A stretch of DNA of 8,283 nt from Acidimicrobiaceae bacterium (GCA_003152555.1 PMAL01000173.1:6075-14357), one strand, 5' to 3'. Numbered from the stretch's first letter, positions 1 to 5,929 are shown. A program made the numbers and translations. Notes: generated by a model not told the origin, from the sequence alone.

Positions 1-2
1 CC

Positions 3-1481
3 CTACTGGCCTTCGCGGTGGCGGCCCTTCTGTCACCGTTCGCCCCGCTGGGTCCCGTTCGCCCCGTCTACCCCGGCGGCAGATTCGCGATTGACTGGAC
101 CGTGCTCGGCGTCGGGGTCGCCGTGTTGATTCTTGGTCTCAGTGCGATCGCCGTCGCACAGGCGAACCGGCGGGCATCTCATCGAACCCTACTCACCGGC
201 GGGTCGTTCGCGGGACGATCGAAGGTCTTTCGCGGCGCGAACGCAGCGGGACTGCCGGTGGCGGGCGTCATCGGAATTCAATTCGCTCTGGAATCGGGGC
301 AGGGTCGCACGGCGGTGCCGGTGCGTTCGGTGCTCTTCGGCACGGCGCTCGCGGTCGCCCTGGTCGTGACCACGCTCACGTTCGCGAGTGGATTGAGTAA
401 CTTGGTCTCGCGTCCCCCGCTCTACGGGTGGAACTGGGACTATTTGCTACTGCCAAATAACAACATCCCGCCCAAGGCGGTGTCGTTGCTGAACCACGAC
501 CCGAAGATCATGGCGTGGAGCGGCGCCGACTCCACCGACTTGGAAATCGACGGCCAGGAGGTTCCCATCCTGATTGAAAACGTGCGGGCCAAGGTCGCCC
601 CGCCGATCCTTTCCGGGCACGGTCTCGACAACCAACATCAGATCGTGCTGGGCGCCGGCACGCTGGCGATGTTGCACAAGCACGTTGGCGAGACCGTCGT
701 CGTCAGCCTGGGCACCAAGAAGAATGCTCCCGCGTTCGTCAAGCCCACCGCACTATTGATCGTGGGGACCGCCACGCTGCCCGCGGTGGGGTACAGCAGT
801 TACATCGCCGAACACACCTCCATGGGCACCGGGGCAATTCTTCCCTTTGGCGTCTTCCCGGCGGGGTACGTCAACAACGGAGCTGACCCGAATCTCCACG
901 GCCCGCAACTGGCGTTCGTCAGGATGCGCTCGGACGTGAGCGCCCGCGCCGGGCGGGCCGATTTGGAGCGCATCGCGAAGGCCGCCAACAAGATTTTCGC
1001 CGCCGACAAGAACACCTTCGGCAATAGCGTCTCGGTGCTGGGCGTGTTACAACCCGTCCAGATCGTGAACTACCGAAGTGTCGGTTCCACGCCGGTCATC
1101 CTGGCGGTCGGGCTGGCCGTCGGGGCGATACTCGCGCTCGGGCTCACGCTCGCCTCGTCGGTGCGCCGGCGACGGCGAGACCTGGCGATGCTGAAAACGC
1201 TCGGCTTCACCCGTCGTCAGTTGGCCGCGGTCGTCGCGTGGCAGTCGACGACGACGGCGCTGGTCGGTGTGGTGGTGGGGATACCGCTGGGCATCATCAT
1301 CGGACGAGAACTGTGGACCCTGTTCGCGCAAAGTATTTACGCAGTTCCGGACCCCACCGTGCCGGTCTTGTCGGTGCTTATCGTGGGCGTCGGGACGCTG
1401 GTGTTCGCCAACCTCGTGGCGGCGTTACCCGGCCGCAGCGCCGCGCGCACGCCGGCCGCTCTCGTTCTTCGAGCTGAGTAG
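3..1481 (+). CDS. FtsX-like ABC transporter permease, 3' part (5'-truncated by window edge)
   Basis: This is the C-terminal part of a large FtsX/MacB-type permease, the inner-membrane component of an ABC exporter or lipoprotein-release type system. The frame is open to the left window edge, so the GTG at 18 is probably internal. Hydrophobic segments lie near residues 30-48, 104-124, 358-378, 413-430 and 450-470, counted from that GTG. A large extracytoplasmic domain of about 230 residues separates the second and third. The end is the classic FtsX domain: a helix, then the cytoplasmic stretch RRRRRDLAMLKTLGFTRRQL, two more helices and a closing AARTPAALVLRAE. The two-part arrangement suggests a permease with two FtsX units, the first lying upstream. 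The partner ATPase is not visible. The GC-rich sequence contrasts with everything after 1650, so I take this as the host chromosome flank. Family assignment is secure, substrate unknown. Confidence 0.9.
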   Translation, partial: LLAFAVAALLSPFAPLGPVRPVYPGGRFAIDWTVLGVGVAVLILGLSAIAVAQANRRASHRTLLTGGSFAGRSKVFRGANAAGLPVAGVIGIQFALESGQGRTAVPVRSVLFGTALAVALVVTTLTFASGLSNLVSRPPLYGWNWDYLLLPNNNIPPKAVSLLNHDPKIMAWSGADSTDLEIDGQEVPILIENVRAKVAPPILSGHGLDNQHQIVLGAGTLAMLHKHVGETVVVSLGTKKNAPAFVKPTALLIVGTATLPAVGYSSYIAEHTSMGTGAILPFGVFPAGYVNNGADPNLHGPQLAFVRMRSDVSARAGRADLERIAKAANKIFAADKNTFGNSVSVLGVLQPVQIVNYRSVGSTPVILAVGLAVGAILALGLTLASSVRRRRRDLAMLKTLGFTRRQLAAVVAWQSTTTALVGVVVGIPLGIIIGRELWTLFAQSIYAVPDPTVPVLSVLIVGVGTLVFANLVAALPGRSAARTPAALVLRAE

Positions 1482-1607
1482 CGGGGGACAACGGCAAAAA
1501 ATTTCACAGAACAGTTGTTACTGTGTAACGCGTCACCCGTTGCAACGTGTCTGAGCACCCAATACTGATGCAGGATGAATCAGCAACTGCTTCACAAAAA
1601 ATTTGAA
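1482..1607. other. Intergenic stretch between permease and tRNA-Lys fragment
   Basis: No gene is seen here. It contains a small inverted repeat, ACAGT-TGTT-ACTGT at 1511-1524, and two A-rich blocks (aaaaaattt) near 1497 and 1596. The hairpin lacks a following T-tract, so it is not a convincing intrinsic terminator for the permease gene. Confidence 0.3.
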
Positions 1608-1652
1608 TGGTGCGCCGGCCGGGACTTGAACCCGGAACCTGTTGATTAAGAG
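1608..1652 (-). pseudogene. tRNA-Lys(CTT) 3' fragment; putative attachment site of an integrated element
   Basis: Read on the minus strand this is the 3' part of a tRNA: anticodon loop CTCTTAA (anticodon CTT, Lys), anticodon-stem strand TCAAC, five-base variable loop, T-stem CCGGG with loop TTCAAGT and stem CCCGG, acceptor strand CCGGCGC, discriminator A and an encoded CCA. The bases that should form the 5' half do not. The five bases before the loop (TAAGT) cannot pair with TCAAC, and no GCGCCGG acceptor strand occurs upstream. A piece starting exactly at the anticodon loop is the usual identity block of tyrosine-recombinase elements that insert in tRNA 3' ends. The intact tRNA-Lys should lie outside the window, beyond the right end. 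It marks the left boundary of the accessory region. Confidence 0.8.
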
Positions 1653-1791
1653 ACTTACGGAGACCGCTCTCACCGTGAATGACTAATCGTTATCGTCCAT
1701 AATCAATAAGCGAATCGTTCGATATTTCTCGCGCTGACTTGTTTGTCGGGGGTTTCCCTAGGCAGACCGGTTTGGTCTTGCAATTGGTCCC

Positions 1792-2658
1792 TCAATTTGG
1801 TTTGCCGGATTCTGGAGCAAGTCGCCATAATTGACTCGTTTGGTCGAACCAATTCGTGCCCTGCTCAACTCGCCAAAGCGCCGCGACGTTCGAGAACCTC
1901 GTCCAACCAGGTGACCACAATCCAAGCCAAACTGTGTTGATTCCTTCGGGGATGGTTGGCGGCTCGTTGGGCATATTAGAAAGGGAAATTTGGGCAAAAA
2001 GTTCGGAGTCCGTACTATCGACCCAAATGAAGATGTGCCTCTCATCAACTGAAGCCTTTTTCAATTTTTTGGAATTCGACTTTGCGAGACGCTCGACCTC
2101 CTCGTTCAATGACACGTTTTCAATCAGGCGCGAGTTGCCCACCTGAACTTGTGCGATGGGGAATGACTTAATCCCACAAGAGTTGATGTGTCTTACTCCA
2201 AGTTGGCTGAGCCGGGTCAAGGTGGTTGCAAAGGGCTTTTCAAAATAGATTGACCCATTGCCGATGAGGTCCACGCCATCGGGGCTGTCCATCTCCTCAA
2301 GTTTTGATATTAATTGGTGTATTTCGCGATTCAGCTGACGCAAATTGGTGCCTTTTTGCTGGCGAGAGGCAGCATTCACGTTGAGTGACCAGTCGCGCTT
2401 CAAGGTTTTTGAGTGCCACTCCAATTTTGATTGCACGTCTTGGGCTGTCATTACGTTCGCAGGGGTGGTCGCGGTGACCTCCAATGCCATAGTCTCGCCT
2501 GAATTCAAAGTGAAGTGGAAATCGTACGTTGAGGGTGGTGAACCGTGCTCGTCCTTCGTTTCAAATTCTCCGAATATCAACTTGCTTACAATTGACGCCG
2601 CTTCTAACTCTCTACGCCTGCTGAAAGTATTCCCATCTGACAATTGGCCCTTAATCAT
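1792..2658 (-). CDS. Uncharacterised 288-aa protein, possible PD-(D/E)XK-like nuclease fold
   Basis: I cannot name this protein. Its N-terminus has the layout of a restriction-endonuclease-like core: a helix with acidic residues (RRRELEAASIVSKL, residues 14-27), then YDF with D46 in a first strand, a short turn (NSGE), and a second strand ending LEVTAT with E60 and T62. That gives a D...E-x-T pattern in place of the usual D...E-x-K. A helical, lysine-rich middle follows (about 75-125). The C-terminal half is conserved-looking, with DERHIFIWVDST at 206-217 and several Trp residues (244, 248, 252, 262, 270, 278). There is no signal peptide or membrane segment, so it should act in the cytoplasm. 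The start overlaps the end of the 84-aa gene (ATGATTAA), which points to translational coupling. Nuclease activity is inference from a weak pattern. The reading frame is solid. Confidence 0.8.
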   Translation of the reverse strand: MIKGQLSDGNTFSRRRELEAASIVSKLIFGEFETKDEHGSPPSTYDFHFTLNSGETMALEVTATTPANVMTAQDVQSKLEWHSKTLKRDWSLNVNAASRQQKGTNLRQLNREIHQLISKLEEMDSPDGVDLIGNGSIYFEKPFATTLTRLSQLGVRHINSCGIKSFPIAQVQVGNSRLIENVSLNEEVERLAKSNSKKLKKASVDERHIFIWVDSTDSELFAQISLSNMPNEPPTIPEGINTVWLGLWSPGWTRFSNVAALWRVEQGTNWFDQTSQLWRLAPESGKPN

Positions 2659-2905
2659 TGGGACTTACTTGCCGCACCCATTTCCAATGCTGGTGGTTAG
2701 CTGGAGCATTCTCGTCGCGTATGTGTTTCCAACTACCCTGAACTCTCGAGGTATATTCAGCTTTGTCCCAGCCAAAGTCTTCACTAACGATGCGTGCCGC
2801 TTCACCTTCTGTGATTCTCCACGAACGACTTAACCTTCGCACTAATTCAAGTAAATCTGGACCCACAAGTAATGAATCATCGAAATCGTGTTTCTCGCTT
2901 TGCAT
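2651..2905 (-). CDS. Uncharacterised 84-aa soluble protein coupled to the 288-aa gene
   Basis: A small soluble protein, not recognised. The first half is acidic with a likely helix (PDLLELVRRLSRSWRITEGE). The second half is rich in Trp and His (SWKHIRDENAPANHQHWKW). No membrane segment is present. Its stop overlaps the start of the downstream 288-aa gene by eight bases, the arrangement of two proteins made together, for example a toxin-antitoxin or nuclease-accessory pair. That role is inference only. The ATG at 2905 has no good ribosome site. A much better one (AGAAGGAGAGG, 2992-3002) stands before a TTG at 2986 in the same frame, but a TGA at 2924-2926 interrupts. The protein may once have been about 112 residues, or the short upstream frame is a leader. 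Confidence 0.6.
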   Translation of the reverse strand: MQSEKHDFDDSLLVGPDLLELVRRLSRSWRITEGEAARIVSEDFGWDKAEYTSRVQGSWKHIRDENAPANHQHWKWVRQVSPND

Positions 2906-3017
2906 TATGTTCTGTAGAGACCTTCAATAGAGGCCGCGTGCTTGCATCAGTGGACACAAAGTCAAGAAGTCTGGGACGGCGGTCAATTGGACCTCTCCTT
3001 CTGGTGACGAAAAACAT
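2877..3017 (-). CDS. Possible 46-aa basic protein, TAATG-coupled to the lipoprotein
   Basis: The stop of the upstream lipoprotein gene and this ATG share a base (TAATG at 3019-3015), a classic termination-reinitiation junction. The frame runs 46 codons to a TGA at 2879-2877 and overlaps the start of the 84-aa gene by 29 bases. The product is very basic (MFFVTRRRGPIDRRPRLLDF at its start) and is not recognised. The length is short enough to be chance, and it competes with the TTG frame at 2986. I give it as a possibility that would make the gene chain continuous. Confidence 0.25.
   Translation of the reverse strand: MFFVTRRRGPIDRRPRLLDFVSTDASTRPLLKVSTEHNAKRETRFR
2924..2986 (-). CDS. Possible 20-codon leader or cut-off N-terminus of the 84-aa gene
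   Basis: A TTG at 2986 follows one of the strongest ribosome-binding sequences in the window by five bases. It opens a frame of 20 codons ending in TGA at 2924-2926 (peptide LTAVPDFLTLCPLMQARGLY). Six codons later, in the same frame, is the ATG of the 84-aa gene. Either this is a translated leader peptide, or the TGA is a nonsense mutation splitting a longer gene. The peptide has no recognised motif. Confidence 0.3.
   Translation of the reverse strand: MTAVPDFLTLCPLMQARGLY
2992..3002 (-). promoter_or_regulatory. Strong ribosome binding site (AGAAGGAGAGG)
   Basis: On the minus strand this purine run matches the anti-Shine-Dalgarno consensus well. It sits five bases before a TTG at 2986. It lies inside the possible 46-aa frame, so it decides for a start near 2986 rather than for the ATG at 2905, which has no comparable site. 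Confidence 0.45.
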
Positions 3018-3418
3018 TAACGTGCAAGTCGCAATCTCACGGGGTCCAGAATCTCAACGTAGCTGCCATAGGTGCTAATAGTGCCAGTGGCTTCAATCGT
3101 CTGACCGTCAAAGCTTGAAACTGGGTCTGAAGTAAACCTACCTAGGTCGCTAGCGAAAATTGTCACGACAAATCCTTGCGTGTAGTGCACTTTTTGGTCA
3201 AGGAACTCGGTCCCAGCGTTATCTGTGAACGCGTAGGCGACATGAAATTCAACGGTTTCTAATTGCCCTACGTGATTCCATGCTTGCGCTCCTGAGATGG
3301 TCTTTGTCTTTTCGTTTGAGTGCGGAATGGCAGGCGCGGAGTTCACTGCGCCATTTGTGCCACATGCGCCTAACGAGAGTCCTCCCAAGACAAAACACAG
3401 AGTCGCTATAACTTTCAC
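3017..3418 (-). CDS. Lipoprotein with OB-fold-type domain
   Basis: An exported lipoprotein of 133 residues. The GTG at 3418 is chosen because AAGGA lies about ten bases upstream and it yields a clean signal peptide: MKVIATLCFVLGG, then the lipobox L16-G-A-C19. A frame extended to 3583 would run through the previous gene. After a linker, residues 40-130 read like the OB-fold domain found in surface nucleases and lipoproteins: an alternating beta pattern with AWNHVGQLETVEFHVAYAF, then EFLDQKVHYTQGFVVTIF and DGQTIEATGTISTYGSYVEI, closing on DPVRLRL. These domains bind nucleic acid or oligosaccharide in some relatives; ligand and role here are unknown. It should be tethered to the outer face of the membrane. 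It follows the zinc-ribbon gene by 25 bases, so the two probably share a transcript. Confidence 0.75.
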   Translation of the reverse strand: MKVIATLCFVLGGLSLGACGTNGAVNSAPAIPHSNEKTKTISGAQAWNHVGQLETVEFHVAYAFTDNAGTEFLDQKVHYTQGFVVTIFASDLGRFTSDPVSSFDGQTIEATGTISTYGSYVEILDPVRLRLAR

Positions 3419-3443
3419 TGGTGCTCGTTCCTTGGCCTTGTCG

Positions 3444-3956
3444 TCATACACCAAGTCTTCTTTCACGCCTGCGATTGATTTCTCGGCGAATGCCCGCTGG
3501 GCAAACACTAAAAATAGTCCATTGAACAGCGATTGCCAATATGTACAAGATGGCGTTAGGACCGCGTTCGTCGGCTGTAGCAATTACGCCTGAGATTACA
3601 GCGAGGGAGCCGAGCCAAATGCACCAATCAGCGTAGAGCGGACTCTTGAACAGTCGCCATTTGTGCGGGTCATCTATGACGTCCCTCGTTTCCGTCTGGG
3701 TCTCGGTTGGAAGTTGGGCCAGAATGTAATCGACAACTTTTTCGTACTCACCTGCCACTGTCATGTCCCCTCCGTCCCATTCATGGGGGATGCCATTGTT
3801 GACAAGAGTGTCTTCCACTTGGATGCGTTTCTGAGTGGTCCACCTTTCGGTCTCGTAAACGACATCCATCATTTCCCTAGACATCGAGGTTCCGCAAGAG
3901 CGGCAAAACTCGTCAACCTCATCTCCTTGCTTGCCGCAGTTCGAGCAAAAAGTCAT
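3444..3956 (-). CDS. Zinc-ribbon protein with two C-terminal membrane helices
   Basis: A 170-residue protein with a N-terminal zinc ribbon (C4-x2-C7 ... C18-x2-C21, reading CSNCGK and CRSCGT). A middle domain (about 40-82) follows, with the pattern VEDTLVNNGIPHEWDGGDMT then EYEKVVDYIL. It recalls a small domain of actinobacterial proteins with IPHxWDG, but I cannot name a function. Two hydrophobic segments follow (about 110-127 and 133-152) and a very basic tail (RREINRRRERR). The layout suggests a membrane-anchored cytoplasmic regulator or scaffold. The ATG at 3956 is chosen over the adjacent TTG because GGGAGAGG precedes it at good spacing. A weak -10-like CATAAT lies at 3989-3984, so transcription of the chain may start here. 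It is first in a tight minus-strand series down to 1792. Confidence 0.8.
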   Translation of the reverse strand: MTFCSNCGKQGDEVDEFCRSCGTSMSREMMDVVYETERWTTQKRIQVEDTLVNNGIPHEWDGGDMTVAGEYEKVVDYILAQLPTETQTETRDVIDDPHKWRLFKSPLYADWCIWLGSLAVISGVIATADERGPNAILYILAIAVQWTIFSVCPAGIRREINRRRERRLGV

Positions 3957-4018
3957 CAAAACCTCTCCCGCTGATTCAAACTCATTATGGTCTCAATGTC
4001 ACTACGGAAGAGTAGAAA

Positions 4019-4227
4019 TCAGTTTGCTTCAGACTTGAGCGTAGGGATGACCGAAGGTGTCACGAGGGCGGAAAGCGCCTCAGCGAGAATACGGTCTCGG
4101 TCTCGTGTTGCGTGCTGGTAGCGCAATGCCGTGCTCGGCGAAGAATGCCCAGCTCGGTGTATGAGTTCGGCGATAGTCGCGCCTGTCGCTGCGGCCAATG
4201 TCAATTCGTCGTTCTCAGGTCAGTATC
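4019..4227 (-). pseudogene. Tyrosine recombinase (phage-type integrase) C-terminal remnant A
   Basis: The frame from 4204 to 4019 reads as the last 61 residues of a tyrosine recombinase. It has the stretch TLAAATGATIAELIHRAGHS with the box III histidine in AGHSS, the active tyrosine in LRYQH, and the actinobacterial tail DRDRILAEALSALV. A TTG at 4204 could serve as a start but is surely internal. Just upstream, in another frame, is a degenerate box II (DTDLRTT, 4227-4207, where HDLRHT is usual). A frame change at about 4205 and a stop upstream break the gene. The catalytic core and N-terminal arm-binding domain are missing, because the end of a lipoprotein gene begins at 4255. It cannot recombine. 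Remnant B near 6.8 kb is a relative. Confidence 0.85.
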
Positions 4228-4254
4228 GCAGGAGTGCCGACCGCTAAGGGTGCG

Positions 4255-4557
4255 TTAGTTCGGCGGCCTCGGCGGGATTGTTGTATTCGACTCTGCCCAA
4301 CGTGAGGCCACCACCGCGGCGCGACACCCCGCTATCCACTGAGCCCTATTTTTACTTCCCGCTCGTGTTCTCACAGAGGCGGCCTCGGAACATGAGCCGT
4401 GGGGGCCAAAAAGTTTGATGGCAGTTACCACGTCCACTGACGCTACCCAACCCCACCCTTGTTGGTAGGCCGTCGGACCCGGGTCGCAACCACTCAGGGT
4501 GAGGCCACTTAGTAGCAGGGCCAGCACCGCTCCTGCCTTCATAAAATTTCGTCTCAT
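4255..4557 (-). CDS. Small uncharacterised lipoprotein
   Basis: A predicted lipoprotein of 100 residues. A basic start (MRRNFMK), a hydrophobic stretch (AGAVLALLLSGLT) and the lipobox L21-S-G-C24 are followed by DPGP, all typical of signal peptidase II substrates. The mature part has two cysteines, C56 in GSCSEA and C78 in AGCRAA, that could pair, and ends in a Pro-rich tail. No family is recognised. ATG 4557 and the in-frame ATG 4542 are both possible, as is TTG 4566. None has a clear ribosome site, and a GATACT box eight bases before ATG 4557 would allow a leaderless transcript. The gene stops right beside integrase remnant A, so it is probably island cargo. Exported nature is well supported, function unknown. 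Confidence 0.6.
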   Translation of the reverse strand: MRRNFMKAGAVLALLLSGLTLSGCDPGPTAYQQGWGWVASVDVVTAIKLFGPHGSCSEAASVRTRAGSKNRAQWIAGCRAAVVASRWAESNTTIPPRPPN

Positions 4558-4643
4558 AGGCCGCAAGTATCGCAGGGATGGCAGTGGCCGAGCAGAGTTG
4601 GTTGGAAACGACAGGCAAGCGTCCCCCCATCTTTTCTAAGCCC

Positions 4644-5008
4644 TTATGAACTCAAAGTCGCGACAGCGTTGAGTTCTGCCCGTTGCCTTTCGGCGGCCTC
4701 TTGAATTTGGATTGATAATCTTCCCAATTCCTGCTGAAGCTCTTCTATCTTCTTCGCACGTTCAACACCCGGAACTGTGGATTCGGAAGCTGCTAGGAAC
4801 TGGTTGAATGTGTTGCGAAACTCGTTGTACATCTCGCGAAGCGTGCCCCGTCCGATTCACACAGCCAAGTTACGCCGCTGCCAGTAGTGGTCGAGTGCGC
4901 AGCACCGGAAGTCGTGGTTACGAAGAACGAAAAGAACGTCGCAACTATCGCCATCGATGCGAACACCGAACCGAACCGACGAAGAGTACCGAGAGAGAAC
5001 TTGCGCAC
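4644..5008 (-). pseudogene. Exported coiled-coil protein, probably frameshifted (two overlapping frames)
   Basis: Two frames overlap here. The first (5008-4793, 71 codons, GTG start) begins with a signal-peptide or anchor: basic MRKFSLGTLRRF, then the hydrophobic FASMAIVATFFSFFVTT. It continues through SGVTWLCESDG and ends in low-complexity Thr/Ser. The second (4832-4644, 62 codons) is MYNEFRNTFNQFLAASESTV followed by a helical, coiled-coil-like stretch (ERAKKIEELQQELGRLSIQI) to its stop. Neither is convincing alone. The first loses its character after about 4840, exactly where the second becomes open and protein-like. A single-base change at about 4830-4855 would join them into an exported protein of about 120 residues with a coiled-coil domain outside the membrane. 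Alternatives are a sequencing error, or two real small genes. No family is recognised. Confidence 0.5.
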
Positions 5009-5076
5009 ACCTCTGCTCGACGCGCGTCGTCGCGAGAAGTTGTCAAAAAATTGTGATGCGCAAGCCTAAGGTTGTC

Positions 5077-5142
5077 GGAGGGAGGCGGTGTCGAATGACG
5101 CGCTGGGCCAGTAGTCCCGTCGCTGATGAGCCAAAGCGGTGA
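5077..5142 (+). CDS. Possible 15-aa leader peptide with very strong ribosome site
   Basis: GGAGGGAGG at 5077-5085 stands nine bases before an ATG at 5095. The frame is 15 codons (MTRWASSPVADEPKR) and ends with TGA at 5140-5142. The secreted-protein gene starts 23 bases later at 5166. The ribosome site is better than that of most genes in the window, so the short frame may be a translated leader that tunes the next gene, or a remnant of a lost gene. No attenuator hairpin is obvious. The coordinates include the ribosome site. Confidence 0.35.
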   Translation, partial: GGRRCRMTRWASSPVADEPKR

Positions 5143-5165
5143 ATCTGAATCTTGGAAGAGGAATC

Positions 5166-5678
5166 ATGACAGTGAAACTAATGAGGGCAGTAACCGTGTG
5201 CGCGTTGTTCGCGACGTTGGCGTTCGCGTCAACGGCAAGCGCAGCGACGCATCACGTGACGTGGACGAAGGCGCATTGGTCGTCATGGGCGCGCGTGAAC
5301 AGCGCTCACTTCGTACACGCGTTCGATTCCACTGGCGCAACGGGGATGTACGAAGTGACCGGTTGCGTTCTTACTGCTTCTTTCGGCATAACGTCCACGA
5401 CGCCCGAAGTATTCGAGGCTCTCGTGACTACGTTCGTGAGCGGTGACACGACACCGAACGGGAGACTCGACAACGACATCAAGAAGATGTCAACGTCGTT
5501 CAACGCGTACGAGCAAGCGTTGAGTGTCGACGCGACGAACACGGTGCCGTACGGCGCGCTCGGGTATGGGGACGGCAGTTGCGCGTCACTCGCTGCCGCC
5601 TACGGGCTGGTGCAGACCTCTTCGGCTCAGTATGTAGCCGAGTTTCAAAAAGTGACGAAGACAGCACTCGTATTTTAA
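5166..5678 (+). CDS. Secreted protein of unknown function
   Basis: A 170-residue exported protein. ATG 5166 is chosen because GGAAGAGGA precedes it closely and it gives a textbook signal peptide: MTVKLMR, a hydrophobic core (AVTVCALFATLAFA) and a signal peptidase I site A24-S-A26 before ATHH. A GTG at 5139 in frame is less likely. The mature protein is about 144 residues, neutral, and rich in Thr, Ser, Ala and aromatics (HVTWTKAHWSSWARVNSAHF). It holds two cysteines (VTGCVL and DGSCASL) that could form a disulfide. The middle looks helical (NDIKKMSTSFNAYEQAL). No catalytic motif or known family is recognised. It is divergent from the minus-strand genes that end the block before it, and may be co-transcribed with the leader frame at 5095. 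Confidence 0.7.
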   Translation: MTVKLMRAVTVCALFATLAFASTASAATHHVTWTKAHWSSWARVNSAHFVHAFDSTGATGMYEVTGCVLTASFGITSTTPEVFEALVTTFVSGDTTPNGRLDNDIKKMSTSFNAYEQALSVDATNTVPYGALGYGDGSCASLAAAYGLVQTSSAQYVAEFQKVTKTALVF

Positions 5679-5737
5679 GCGTGGCGAAACCCCGCGAGGG
5701 GTCTGGACGACTGATTCCACTTTGGAGCGGGATATTG

Positions 5738-5923
5738 ATGTTCTTCCCGAGCAAGCTTGTCGATAACAAGTACCGCGATAACGAAATGGGGCTGCTGACG
5801 TCAGCATCATTACCCGCTTATCGGTTGCAAGGTCAAACAGCAAGCATGCCCTTGAGTGAGATGGGTAATGACCCACAATTGGACGCCGTGAACCCGGGCG
5901 CACTCGCTCAGAAGAAAAGGTGA
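5738..5923 (+). CDS. 61-aa upstream frame, likely cut-off cytoplasmic N-terminus of the next gene
   Basis: The ATG at 5738 lies about ten bases after GGAG and opens a frame of 61 codons (MFFPSKLVDNKYRDNEMGLL at the start) ending AQKKR and a TGA at 5921-5923. The next frame downstream is the same frame and begins with TK and a membrane helix. A basic KKR-TK border before a helix is exactly what a membrane protein with a cytoplasmic N-terminus shows. The simplest reading is one gene of 250 codons with a nonsense change (for example CGA to TGA). An alternative is a separate small protein whose stop overlaps the ribosome site of the next gene. Confidence 0.4.
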   Translation: MFFPSKLVDNKYRDNEMGLLTSASLPAYRLQGQTASMPLSEMGNDPQLDAVNPGALAQKKR

Positions 5924-5929
5924 ACCAAG

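Noticed and set aside
1608..1720. Intact or intron-split tRNA-Lys
   Set aside because: Known bacterial tRNA introns interrupt the loop after the anticodon; here the whole loop is present, and no 5' half with matching GCGCCGG acceptor strand is found in the next 100 bases.
2345..2833. 162-codon plus-strand frame
   Set aside because: It is antisense to the 288-aa and 84-aa genes, whose frames are protein-like and have linked starts.
3419..3583. Longer lipoprotein frame starting at 3583
   Set aside because: It would run out of frame through the end of the zinc-ribbon gene and bury the signal peptide; GTG 3418 with AAGGA gives a proper lipoprotein.
4352..4630. 92-codon minus-strand frame
   Set aside because: It overlaps the small lipoprotein in another frame and has no signal, motif or protein-like pattern.
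5686..5703. Hairpin ACCCC-GCGA-GGGGT as terminator of the secreted-protein gene
   Set aside because: The stem is five base pairs with no T-tract after it, too weak to call an intrinsic terminator.
5579..5737. Upstream extension of the 61-aa frame to 5579
   Set aside because: It overlaps the end of the secreted-protein gene and looks like a shadow frame; ATG 5738 has a plausible ribosome site.
5921..5923. TGA read as an amino acid (recoding)
   Set aside because: Other genes in the window, such as the 288-aa and zinc-ribbon genes, end in TGA as a normal stop, and no selenocysteine-type structure is apparent.
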